Assembly: GCF_012844305.1 (NCBI RefSeq)
Contig: NZ_JABANE010000093.1
Coordinates: 1 to 35,639, forward strand
Direction: 5' to 3'
Origin: Flammeovirga aprica JL-4
GTDB lineage: Bacteria; Bacteroidota; Bacteroidia; Cytophagales; Flammeovirgaceae
DNA length: 35,639 nucleotides
Shown here: one piece after another, positions 17,505-25,899 of the stretch
Layout of the letters: every line of letters begins with the position of its first letter
Position numbering within the stretch: the first letter of the stretch is position 1
Position numbers and translations under genes: made by a program
The notes under the pieces: model-generated
Databases searched by the model: none
Seen by the model: the letters and a program-made list of their open reading frames with translations, nothing else
What the model was told of the DNA's origin: nothing

Positions 17505-17878
17505 GACAACAAAATTTACCTTTGAAACTTTAAAACTTACTACATTGTAAAATTAGTTTAAATTTTAAACATTGTCAATTATTTAAACATTTAATGTAAT
17601 AAACGAGATCATATTACTTCATTTGAAGAAATGGTCTTCCTAGAAGAATGGCTTTATTTCACAGTAAACAGAAACTTCAAAAGGGGGAGATTTTCTATAA
17701 AAGTAAGGTTCTAAAAATGAATAACAGCGTTTTTTAGGCACTTGTGATACCATTCATCCACCTTTTTATCAGAAATTGAGCACAGCAAATATTTAAATAA
17801 AACCATGTGCTCTTTCAGCTATAAAAAGTTGAAGTGTTCATGGTATGATGACTACTTATAGACGAAAATTTTAACGAA
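17505..17878. other. intergenic spacer
   Basis: Divergent spacer between GH73 (-) and the sulfatase (+), carrying both promoters. Frames here are under 30 codons. No hairpin or repeat of note was found. Confidence 0.4.
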
Positions 17879-19753
17879 ATGAAGAAAAATCACAAGCACT
17901 TCATCCTAGTTTTTGCTGGGCTGCTTTTGTTTACATCAAAAAGTTTCAGCTCCTCAGAAAATGAACCTCCTAAAAAGAAGCCCAACATTTTATGGATTAT
18001 AACAGATGATCACCGCCCTGATGCCTTAGAATGTTATAATGAAGCCGTTTATGGTCAAAAGGAAAGTCCACTAGGGTATGTGTCCTCACCAAACATCAAC
18101 AAATTGGCAAGTGAAGGAGTGTTGTTTACCAATGCATTTTGTAATGCCCCTGTTTGCGGACCTTCAAGAGGCTCTATGATTACAGGCAGATACCCTTTCA
18201 GAACTGGACATTATGCTTTTGAACTTACCCATCAGAACCCTGATTTTATTCAGCCATCTGTTCCTCAAATCTTAAAGAAAACCGGTTATCAAACCGCTCA
18301 ATTTGGGAAAGCGGGAGAGTATATTTACAAATGGGGACCGGGACAAGGTTACCGCAGTGCTAATCATTATGAATACACCGTTCATTTTAAGCATAACCTT
18401 CAAAAAAATAACCTTGGTGACCTTTGGGGAGACAGCGCTTTTGGAAAAATCAATGGTAAAACCGCCAACCTTGGTAAGCAAGAGAAAATAAAGCGTCAGA
18501 ATGGACAGATAGAAAAGTATTTTGTGAAGAAAAACCATGGGGAGATCAGTCAAAAAGATATACAGACGAGAAAACGTATTGAAAAGGAATTTGAAATACT
18601 TCGTTCTTATACACGTTCGAATACAACATTGATTATTGGCGGCGAAAACCCAATGCCTGCTGATCAAACAGTAGATGCTATTGTGGTAGATGAATTTAAA
18701 GCCTATCTCGAAAATCAGAATAAAGAATTTACAACTGCATGGGGTCAAAAAGCGAAGGGAGCCAACGCTGATCAACCTCAAATGATCAACCTTTCTTTTC
18801 ATTTACCTCATACACCTATTTTACCTCCTAAAAGTCAACGTGATATCTTCAAAAAGAAGAAATACAAGGTCCCGGCCTTTGACCAAATAGAGTATGACAA
18901 AATGCCTCCTCAATTACAGAAAATGCACAATAATATGAATATGACGAAGATGACCAAAAAGGAAATTCAGCAAACGATTCAAGATTATTACGCGTTTTGT
19001 GCACATGGCGATGAATTGATCGGTCAGGCAGTAGAGGCATTTAAAAAGTATTGTAAGAAGAATAATCAAGAATACCTTATTGTATTTACCGTTGGTGATC
19101 ATGGTTGGCACTTGGGGGAACAAGGGATTGAAGCCAAATATACGGGTTGGAAACAATCTACCAATGGTGCAATGGTGGTTGTTTCTTCAGACAAACAGAA
19201 AGTTCCTGCAGGTTTAGTGCGTAACCAACTGATAGAGTATGTAGATATTGCCCCTACGCTACTTTCTGCTTCCGGTGAAGATATTACCAGCAGTAAATAT
19301 GACTATTTAGATGGTATGCAATTACAAGGTTTCATTAAAAATGAAGAAGAGCAAAGAGCGTATACTTTAGGCGAAACCAAAGTGGTCGTTGGACATAGAG
19401 CTTATCTCCGATCAAATAATTTTGCTTTCTCCATGCGAACACGTCCTTCCAATAAATCTTATGATAATAAAAACATCAAATGGGCTTTGAATTGTCCTGT
19501 GGAAAAGGCTGAATTAGCATTGTATGATCTTCGCGTTGATCCTGATGAGCGTAATAATGTAGCCAATTCTGAAGAGTATAAGGCGTTAGCAGAATGGTTC
19601 AGAAAGAAGTTAGGAAATATTGTTTTGGGTGATCGAAGAGTTGAATGCGATTGGTCTAAAGCCAACTCTTTTGCAATTAGTAATTTTGCCGAAGGAGCGG
19701 ATGATAAAAAATTGGACATTCCTGAAAATATTATTCCAAAACCTAATGAATAG
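17879..19753 (+). CDS. secreted S1-family sulfatase
   Basis: A 624-residue enzyme that should hydrolyse sulfate esters, probably on a sulfated polysaccharide. A signal peptide covers about residues 1-24. The N-terminal metal pair is in ITDDHRP (D43, D44). The active Cys93 in CGPSRGSMITGR is converted to formylglycine. HLPHTP (308-313) and TVGDHGWHLGEQG (404-416, metal residues D407/H408) complete the core. The usual GKWH motif reads GKAGEY here (Lys144 kept, His absent), which is unusual and could alter substrate binding. The subfamily cannot be assigned. No sulfatase-maturing enzyme lies in the window. Confidence 0.93.
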   Translation: MKKNHKHFILVFAGLLLFTSKSFSSSENEPPKKKPNILWIITDDHRPDALECYNEAVYGQKESPLGYVSSPNINKLASEGVLFTNAFCNAPVCGPSRGSMITGRYPFRTGHYAFELTHQNPDFIQPSVPQILKKTGYQTAQFGKAGEYIYKWGPGQGYRSANHYEYTVHFKHNLQKNNLGDLWGDSAFGKINGKTANLGKQEKIKRQNGQIEKYFVKKNHGEISQKDIQTRKRIEKEFEILRSYTRSNTTLIIGGENPMPADQTVDAIVVDEFKAYLENQNKEFTTAWGQKAKGANADQPQMINLSFHLPHTPILPPKSQRDIFKKKKYKVPAFDQIEYDKMPPQLQKMHNNMNMTKMTKKEIQQTIQDYYAFCAHGDELIGQAVEAFKKYCKKNNQEYLIVFTVGDHGWHLGEQGIEAKYTGWKQSTNGAMVVVSSDKQKVPAGLVRNQLIEYVDIAPTLLSASGEDITSSKYDYLDGMQLQGFIKNEEEQRAYTLGETKVVVGHRAYLRSNNFAFSMRTRPSNKSYDNKNIKWALNCPVEKAELALYDLRVDPDERNNVANSEEYKALAEWFRKKLGNIVLGDRRVECDWSKANSFAISNFAEGADDKKLDIPENIIPKPNE

Positions 19754-19766
19754 GATGTAGAATGAA

Positions 19767-19827
19767 GAATTAAGAATGAAGAGGTGGTTTTGTAACATTT
19801 TAAAAACCATCTTTTCATTCTTAATTC
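19767..19827. terminator. 25-bp hairpin between convergent genes
   Basis: Bases 19767-19791 and 19803-19827 pair over 25 positions with only two differences, both G:U-compatible. The loop is 11 bases and the right side ends in T-rich sequence. It lies between the sulfatase and DUF5996 stops and could end both transcripts. It is preceded by GTAGAATGAAG, also seen at the repeat near 432. Confidence 0.75.
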
Positions 19828-19837
19828 CAAATTCATT

Positions 19838-20755
19838 TTATCGCTCTAAGCTTCCCCTATCCCATTTTGAAGTATTGGCAGCTGCTTCATAGGTGGATTG
19901 TAAAAAAGATAACAACATTCCGTCTGGGTCTTCAGCTTGTTGCACATCTTCATACTTCAAGAAAAACTCTCCCATTTCCTCACTGTAAAAAGCTTGAGCT
20001 GGTGCCACTTTCTGAGTCCCAAAATCGGGTGCTACAGGATAAGCGTAAGCATAAAAAGAAGGTACGGGAAAATCTTCTGATCCCAACCAAAAACCTGCAC
20101 TACTCACCTCTTTAGAATAAGCTTCCTGCATCACTTCCAAAGGCATGTTAGGCATTCCTCCTTGATGTAATGGAGCGTCACTACCTGAAAAACGAGTAAC
20201 CGCTAAATCAAAAGCACCCCAAAACAAATGTACTGGACTGCATTTACCGATATACTCACTTCTGAATTGCTGAAAAAGGCAATTGGCTTTCAAAAGTGAT
20301 TGCCAGATTTTTTCTGCTTGCTCAGGCTCATAGGTTTTGTTTGTGGTATTTTCCTTAAAAGGAATAGCGGGTTCCATTTCATTAGGGCTTCCATGTATGG
20401 TCACATCCACATCTATGTTGTTTAGTTTTTCAAAAACCGAATTATAAAAATCAGCAACAGTCATGTGTTTCAAAGGAATAATCTGAGTTGTTTTCCCAGT
20501 GGAACTCAAAAGTAATTGATGCTTTTCGAAATCAAAATCAATTTGGAAAAATCGGCCTTGATACGGAATCCCTTGAGTAGTAAAACCCGTAGGGGAAATA
20601 TACAAAGTGACATGCCATGAATGATTTTGCCAAGGCATTGTTTTCAACCTGATTTTACCAACAATTTGAATCCATTGGTGCAATGTAGCCAATGTCTCTT
20701 TCATATCTGAAAAATTTAATTCAGGCCAAGGAGAAATAGTTTTTTGTGGGGTCAT
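19838..20755 (-). CDS. DUF5996 protein
   Basis: A 305-residue cytosolic protein that matches DUF5996: PWPELNFSDMKETLATLHQW near the start, QNHSWHVTLYISPTGFTTQGIPY, and FQIDFDFEKHQLLL. The central and C-terminal part has LFWGAFDLAVTRFSGSDAP and a conserved FWLGSEDFPVPSFYAYAYP. The function is unknown. The start is set at the ATG at 20753-20755; a TTG in frame 9 bases upstream lies in a TACTTTTG -7 box (20762-20769), so it is not used. Confidence 0.8.
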   Translation of the reverse strand: MTPQKTISPWPELNFSDMKETLATLHQWIQIVGKIRLKTMPWQNHSWHVTLYISPTGFTTQGIPYQGRFFQIDFDFEKHQLLLSSTGKTTQIIPLKHMTVADFYNSVFEKLNNIDVDVTIHGSPNEMEPAIPFKENTTNKTYEPEQAEKIWQSLLKANCLFQQFRSEYIGKCSPVHLFWGAFDLAVTRFSGSDAPLHQGGMPNMPLEVMQEAYSKEVSSAGFWLGSEDFPVPSFYAYAYPVAPDFGTQKVAPAQAFYSEEMGEFFLKYEDVQQAEDPDGMLLSFLQSTYEAAANTSKWDRGSLER

Positions 20756-20761
20756 TTTTAT

Positions 20762-20769
20762 CAAAAGTA
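20762..20769 (-). promoter_or_regulatory. -7 box TACTTTTG for DUF5996 gene
   Basis: On the minus strand an exact TAnnTTTG match lies just before the ATG, implying a very short leader. The -33 TTG is at 14-base spacing, shorter than usual. Confidence 0.3.
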
Positions 20770-20868
20770 TTTAAATAGAAAGACAAAATAATCCATAAGT
20801 TGTTTTGGCTTACTACTTGTTATCAATAACTTAAGTTATGTAAAATTAAATGAACGAAAAAGGAAATT

Positions 20869-21303
20869 ATGTCTGCTTCTACTATTAAATTAAAATCTGA
20901 TCCTGCTGTACTTCAGGTTTTTGAAAACTACCCTAACACTGTAAAACAAAAAATGCATTTTCTTAGAACATTGGTAATTGAAACTGCTGAAGAAATGGAA
21001 AATGTGGCCTCTTTAGAAGAAACATTAAAATGGGGAGAACCTAGCTATGTCACTAAGCATGGGAGTACTTTACGGATGGACTGGAAAAGTAAAACTCCTG
21101 ATCAATATGCAATGTACTTCCAATGTTCCAGCCGTTTGGTGGAAACTTTTCAATCCGTTTTTGGCTCCACTTTCCAGTATGAAGGCAAGAGGGCTATTGT
21201 TTTTGATTTAGACCAAGAAATTCCAATAGATGCATTACGCTCTTGTATTAAAGCTACACTTCAATACCATAAAGTAAAAGATTTGTTCACTCTTGGAATG
21301 TAA
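20869..21303 (+). CDS. DUF1801 (YdhG-like) protein
   Basis: A 144-residue protein of the DUF1801 type. It has EETLKWGEPSYV, the family signature, plus LRMDWKSKTPDQYAMYFQC and a C-terminal helix. The family folds as a small alpha/beta domain with unknown role. It is a single gene, divergent from DUF5996. Confidence 0.88.
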   Translation: MSASTIKLKSDPAVLQVFENYPNTVKQKMHFLRTLVIETAEEMENVASLEETLKWGEPSYVTKHGSTLRMDWKSKTPDQYAMYFQCSSRLVETFQSVFGSTFQYEGKRAIVFDLDQEIPIDALRSCIKATLQYHKVKDLFTLGM

Positions 21304-21437
21304 TTATTAGAGCTGAAAGTAGCATTTCATCATGAATATTGGTAAAAGGTGAAGATCTCATTTTTCAGAACAGCAAGTAATCTAACGTTTTTGTTATATT
21401 CCTAAAGAAGATTCTCTTTGCGATCAACAAAAAACGT

Positions 21438-23726
21438 ATGAAACATCTTTTCCAATTACTATTTCTCTGCTTAATAGGCTGTAACAACATGCCTCAAACT
21501 ACCGAAATTTCAAGTGAAATATTAGACCCTATGCGTGTAGAGGTCTATGAAAATGAAAACAGAGAAATTTCTTTTGCTAATAAAGAATCAGCTTATTACT
21601 TCACTCAATCTCATGAAAATAACCACGAGGAGTTTTCCTTTTTTGCAGGTTTGAATATCGCTCAAAATCGAATTTTTCAAGGCTATCGACTTCTAGACGG
21701 CACTCAAGATATTCCTTTTTCAGAAAGCACGGTTGAAGTATACCCTTATAAAATGAAAAGGTTATATGTGAATGGAATGGTTGAAACCTTCTGGATGCAT
21801 GACTATGTAAATGTATTGGAAGTGGATGTCAAAAATGCTCAGAAAAAACTAGGATTAAAACTACTTGGAGACATTAAGTTTATAAAGAAAAAGGACAATA
21901 TGGCCTTCTTCTCAGCTATGGAAAGTAGTAAAGTAATAGGAGTGTTAGGCAAAGGCAATTCTTTGATGAAAATGAACAGAAAAATCATTTCTTCTTCCTC
22001 TAAAACTGGTTTCTTTATTGCCGTCGGTGAAGATATAGAAGATGCTCAGCAACTTCTGTTAGAAACACAACAGCATCATCAGCAATGGAAACATAATAGG
22101 ATCAATAGAATGGAAAACCTTCTTCTAAAAAATGCTTTTCTAACCTCTACAAACACTAATTTTCAAAATGCAATGAACTGGATGGTCATCACTATGGATC
22201 AGCTAGTTTCTGAGCAACAAGGCTATGGAATTTATGCCGGTTTACCTTGGTTTAATGAGTATTGGGGAAGAGATGAGTTTATTTCCATGCCGGGGGCAGT
22301 GCTTGTAACAGGACAGTTTGAATGGGCTAAAAATATCTTACGTTCTTTCGGTCAATTTCAAGAAACGGATAAAGAATCTGAATTTTACGGTAGAGTCCCT
22401 AACATCGTAAACCCAAGCAATATTGATTATCACACTACAGATGGTACACCACGATTTGTTGGTGAATTATATGATTATGTACTCTACTCAGGTGATCAAT
22501 ATTTAATAGAAGAACTTTACCCTACAGTGCAAAGAAGTATTGAAGGTGCCTTGAAAAACTGGACTGATGAAAAAGGTTATCTATTGCATGATGATCATGA
22601 AACATGGATGGATGCTAGAAGAAATTATGACAAGTTATCTTATTCTCCCAGAGGTTCAAGAGCCAACGACATTCAAGCTTTATGGCATAAGCAACTGATG
22701 GCTGGTGTTTATTTTGCTCAAGTAATGAAAGATAAAAAGTCAGAGGAAAAGTGGCAGGCTGTAGCAGACAAAGTGAAAGAAAATTTCAATAAAGATTTCA
22801 TCGATCAAAAGCATAATTATATTGCTGATAGACTGGACAGAAATGACAAAGCTGATTACAAAATCAGACCTAATCAACTATTTACTTATGAGCTTGCAGA
22901 CAACAAATCTTTAAAATGGAATGCAACGAAAATCTGTTGGGAAGAACTGGTCTACCCTTGGGGCGTATCTTCTCTTAACCGTCAAGATGAAAACTTTCAC
23001 CCTTTTCATCATAGTTGGGAAAATTACCACAAAGATGAAGGTTATCATAATGGTACAATTTGGCTATGGTTGAATGGTATAGCCATGCAAAGAATGATTG
23101 AGGCTAATCAGGAAGAGGTGGCCTACAAGCTATTTAAAAATATGAATGAACAGGCCATGACCATGGGTGTTGTAGGTGGTCTTGGAGAAAATATGGATTG
23201 CTATCCAAGGAGCAATTCACCTTGGCCAAAACTTACTGGTACTTATCTGCAAGCTTGGTCTAATGCAGAACACCTTAGGGTTTGGTATCAGCATTTCCTT
23301 GGCATTCAGCCAGACATGATAAAAGGGAAAGTGCTGATTACTCCTCACATTCCTGTAGAAGTAGGTGATATTACTTATCATTCTTTTATTGGCGAAGGAT
23401 ATATTGAAGGTCAATACAGTCCGCTTAATCAGCATTATCTTTATAAATTCCACAATATTTCTTCAGAGATCACTTTCAGTATCAAAGATTTTAAAGACGT
23501 CACTATGGAAGTGGAAGATGGCGATGTAGTAGCACTAGAAATAAATGGTGACAATCTTAATTATACTCACAATTCTAACTTTGGTGATGTCTCTAAAGAT
23601 CCGCAGAAAGTAGAAGACCATCAAAAAACGGCACAACTTTTTGAGGGTATTCAATTCTGTCAGCCTTTTACTTTGGAAGAACATCCTGTGATGAAGAAAT
23701 CATTTAAGGGCGACAGAGGAATATAA
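21438..23726 (+). CDS. lipoprotein related to glycogen debranching enzymes (amylo-alpha-1,6-glucosidase)
   Basis: A 762-residue lipoprotein with lipobox LIGC (Cys15). The N-terminal beta-sandwich is followed by an alpha/alpha toroid with PWFNEYWGRDEFISMPG (270-286), ETWMDAR (388-394), IRPNQLF (476-482), YHNGTIW (536-542) and LTGTYLQAWSNAEHLRVW (about 590-610), the pattern of GDE/GH133-type debranching enzymes. These remove alpha-1,6 branches from glycogen-like glucans. Debranching enzymes are usually cytosolic; here the signal places it outside the inner membrane, so an external branched glucan is a plausible substrate. Catalytic residues cannot be fixed without alignment. Confidence 0.85.
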   Translation: MKHLFQLLFLCLIGCNNMPQTTEISSEILDPMRVEVYENENREISFANKESAYYFTQSHENNHEEFSFFAGLNIAQNRIFQGYRLLDGTQDIPFSESTVEVYPYKMKRLYVNGMVETFWMHDYVNVLEVDVKNAQKKLGLKLLGDIKFIKKKDNMAFFSAMESSKVIGVLGKGNSLMKMNRKIISSSSKTGFFIAVGEDIEDAQQLLLETQQHHQQWKHNRINRMENLLLKNAFLTSTNTNFQNAMNWMVITMDQLVSEQQGYGIYAGLPWFNEYWGRDEFISMPGAVLVTGQFEWAKNILRSFGQFQETDKESEFYGRVPNIVNPSNIDYHTTDGTPRFVGELYDYVLYSGDQYLIEELYPTVQRSIEGALKNWTDEKGYLLHDDHETWMDARRNYDKLSYSPRGSRANDIQALWHKQLMAGVYFAQVMKDKKSEEKWQAVADKVKENFNKDFIDQKHNYIADRLDRNDKADYKIRPNQLFTYELADNKSLKWNATKICWEELVYPWGVSSLNRQDENFHPFHHSWENYHKDEGYHNGTIWLWLNGIAMQRMIEANQEEVAYKLFKNMNEQAMTMGVVGGLGENMDCYPRSNSPWPKLTGTYLQAWSNAEHLRVWYQHFLGIQPDMIKGKVLITPHIPVEVGDITYHSFIGEGYIEGQYSPLNQHYLYKFHNISSEITFSIKDFKDVTMEVEDGDVVALEINGDNLNYTHNSNFGDVSKDPQKVEDHQKTAQLFEGIQFCQPFTLEEHPVMKKSFKGDRGI

Positions 23727-23745
23727 TCTATTAAATGTCATCAGA

Positions 23746-23997
23746 ATGAAGTAAGAAATTATTAACATACTCTGTTACACTGAACTTGTCTATGGAAGAA
23801 TCAATAAGAAACTTTCCATAGCATTGAATAAAAATGAAATTGAAAACTTGCTCTTGAAGGTACTTCAAAATACTGATGAGAAAGACTATGTGAAGATAGG
23901 GAAGAACTATTATATTAGCAACTTGGAGCACAATATCAGAGTGACCGTGAATTCTTATACCTTTAGGGTGATTACTGTGTATAGGTTGGAGAAATAG
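23746..23997 (+). pseudogene. DUF3781-family gene with a stop at codon 3
   Basis: After ATG-AAG-TAA the frame continues without a break for 80 codons that read NILCYTELVYGRINKKL, then KIGKNYYISNLEHNIRVTVN and TFRVITVYRLEK. These are the hallmark blocks of DUF3781, a family of about 80 residues. The gene length is therefore complete except for the TAA at 23752-23754. No ATG, GTG or TTG follows the stop before the first conserved block. It could be a pseudogene, use a rare start such as ATT, or contain a sequencing error. It starts 20 bases past the debranching-type stop. Confidence 0.65.
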
Positions 23998-24022
23998 TAA
24001 AAAACTATATTATCCAAATTCC

Positions 24023-25567
24023 CTAACCAATCTGTTCCATTAACCAATTATCTATTTTCTTTTGCTTACTTGAAAAGTTCACAGCTATTCCAATTAGGTC
24101 CTTATGTTCAGCACCGTACTTTTCAAGATAACCTTTATCTTTTATCTGTTGCATAGCTTCTTCTGCTGATTGATCATATTTAAACTCAAAGCAATAAATA
24201 TGAGTTCCTGTTTTCACAATAGCATCTGCTCTAGCATCAGACATATTAACTTCACTCTCAATAAAAATTCCTAGATAATAAAAGGTTAGATGTAAGACAG
24301 CATGGTAAAACGGTTCCGAGTTAGGGTGGATATGAGAAGGGAGATTTTTCAACATCACATTCGTAAGTCGAATGACTTCAGAAATGGAATTGCTCTCAAA
24401 TGCCCTCTTAATATTAACTACCATAGTGGCTGATGAAGCAGCGTACGTTCCACTAAAAGCACCTAAAAGATGTTGCATAAAAGCAACTTTCACTTCCTTA
24501 TTAGGATAACCTAAAGTAAATAAACCTGTTTCAGTATCCTCTTTTTTAATGGTCAGATACCCTGTCTGAAAAAGTAAAGAAATTGGATTATAATCATCTT
24601 CTATTCTAAAAGACTCAAATACGCTTTCTCCTATTTCAATATCATCAACATTATAAAGTACTTTATCTTTTAAGAGATTAATCAAAAAAGACGGTGTTGC
24701 TGTTGCGAACCAATAGTTAGCAAACCTCAATCCATCAAAAAGATTCAAAACTCCGAATGGATTGTATAATTTGTCTTTTCCTAACCAATTATAACCATTA
24801 TACCAAAGCCTCATTTTTTCAATGACCTCATCATAATTTAGATTTTCATCTCGCATCAATAATTGTATTCGATCATGGAAATGAAGCTTTATTTCTTCCT
24901 CTGTGTAACCTACCAGTGTATTGTATTGTTTCTTGAGCGTAATATCATTCAAATTATTCAGGTCAGAAAAAATACTCACTTTTGCAAACCTAGAAACCCC
25001 TGTTATGAATACGAAACGAAGACTCCCATCTAAATCTTTCAATACAGAATAAAACTCCTTCATCACTTTTTGGTTTTGTTCTGCTAAATCAAGTTCAGTA
25101 CCTATATAATCAATGATAGGTTTATCGTACTCATCCACCAATATGACCACTTCATCATACTGTTTATGTAGAGCAAGAATTAATTCTTCAAATAGTTCCT
25201 TTAGATTGGTTGCTGTTAGAGTTACTTTATATTCTTTTCCTATCTTAGTTAAGCGATGAATTAATGCTTTTCTTAACCCTAATTCTTGGTAATTCAATAA
25301 AGCAAAAGGTAAATTAATAACAGGGTTTGTAATTGACCAATCCCATTGATTTTCAATCATTAAACCTTCAAACAAGTCTTTACTTCCAGAAAAAAGTTCA
25401 TTTAGTGTACTGATCAGCAAAGATTTTCCAAACCGCCTTGGTCTTGATAGGAAATAATACTTACTTTCTTCAACCAATTGATGAATAATTCCTGTTTTAT
25501 CTATATAAACAGCGTTTCTTTCTCTAAGCTGACGAAAGTCCTGTATACCTATCGGAAGTTTCTTCAT
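24023..25567 (-). CDS. AAA-ATPase-like/PD-(D/E)XK nuclease protein
   Basis: A 514-residue protein of the AAA-ATPase-like plus PDDEXK type common in Bacteroidota. The N-terminus reads PIGIQDFRQLRERNAVYIDKT, then the P-loop SRPRRFGKSL (41-50) and Walker B VILVDEYDKP (141-150). The C-terminal part holds ADAI (Asp448) and EFK (Glu461, Lys463), the PD-(D/E)XK core. Such proteins occur in many copies per genome and are thought to be mobile or defence-related; the role is not established. It lies alone, convergent with the preceding DUF3781 frame. Confidence 0.9.
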   Translation of the reverse strand: MKKLPIGIQDFRQLRERNAVYIDKTGIIHQLVEESKYYFLSRPRRFGKSLLISTLNELFSGSKDLFEGLMIENQWDWSITNPVINLPFALLNYQELGLRKALIHRLTKIGKEYKVTLTATNLKELFEELILALHKQYDEVVILVDEYDKPIIDYIGTELDLAEQNQKVMKEFYSVLKDLDGSLRFVFITGVSRFAKVSIFSDLNNLNDITLKKQYNTLVGYTEEEIKLHFHDRIQLLMRDENLNYDEVIEKMRLWYNGYNWLGKDKLYNPFGVLNLFDGLRFANYWFATATPSFLINLLKDKVLYNVDDIEIGESVFESFRIEDDYNPISLLFQTGYLTIKKEDTETGLFTLGYPNKEVKVAFMQHLLGAFSGTYAASSATMVVNIKRAFESNSISEVIRLTNVMLKNLPSHIHPNSEPFYHAVLHLTFYYLGIFIESEVNMSDARADAIVKTGTHIYCFEFKYDQSAEEAMQQIKDKGYLEKYGAEHKDLIGIAVNFSSKQKKIDNWLMEQIG

Positions 25568-25899
25568 AATCTTTTTTTGTACTTAATATGTTATCCCAAT
25601 CAATTCTAAAATAGTAGAAATTATTTAAAACACTTCAACAGTTGAAACCTTCCCATGAGAGGTTTAATAACAACACAAGTTATTGAGGCACTCTAGCAAA
25701 AATATTGAAAACCTTGATTCTTATATAAAGATAGTAGAGTTTTCTGTATATACACATCTTTAGTTTTTCAATTTTATTCAGAATTCACTTTATCCATTCA
25801 GCAAAATTTCTTTTATAAAAAAACACCCCAGCACTCACTATAAGCACTGGGGTAAAATCCAATATCACAAATTATAAATCTGTTCCTAGAAAATCTGTA
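25568..25899. other. intergenic spacer
   Basis: Spacer between two minus-strand genes. It has the GH36-like terminator (25815-25853) and the promoter of the ATPase gene; nothing else was recognised. Confidence 0.4.
25815..25853 (-). terminator. terminator of the GH36-like gene
   Basis: On the minus strand ACCCCAG (the reverse complement of 25847-25853) pairs with CTGGGGT (the reverse complement of 25825-25831), followed by T7. It ends the GH36-like transcript. Confidence 0.75.
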
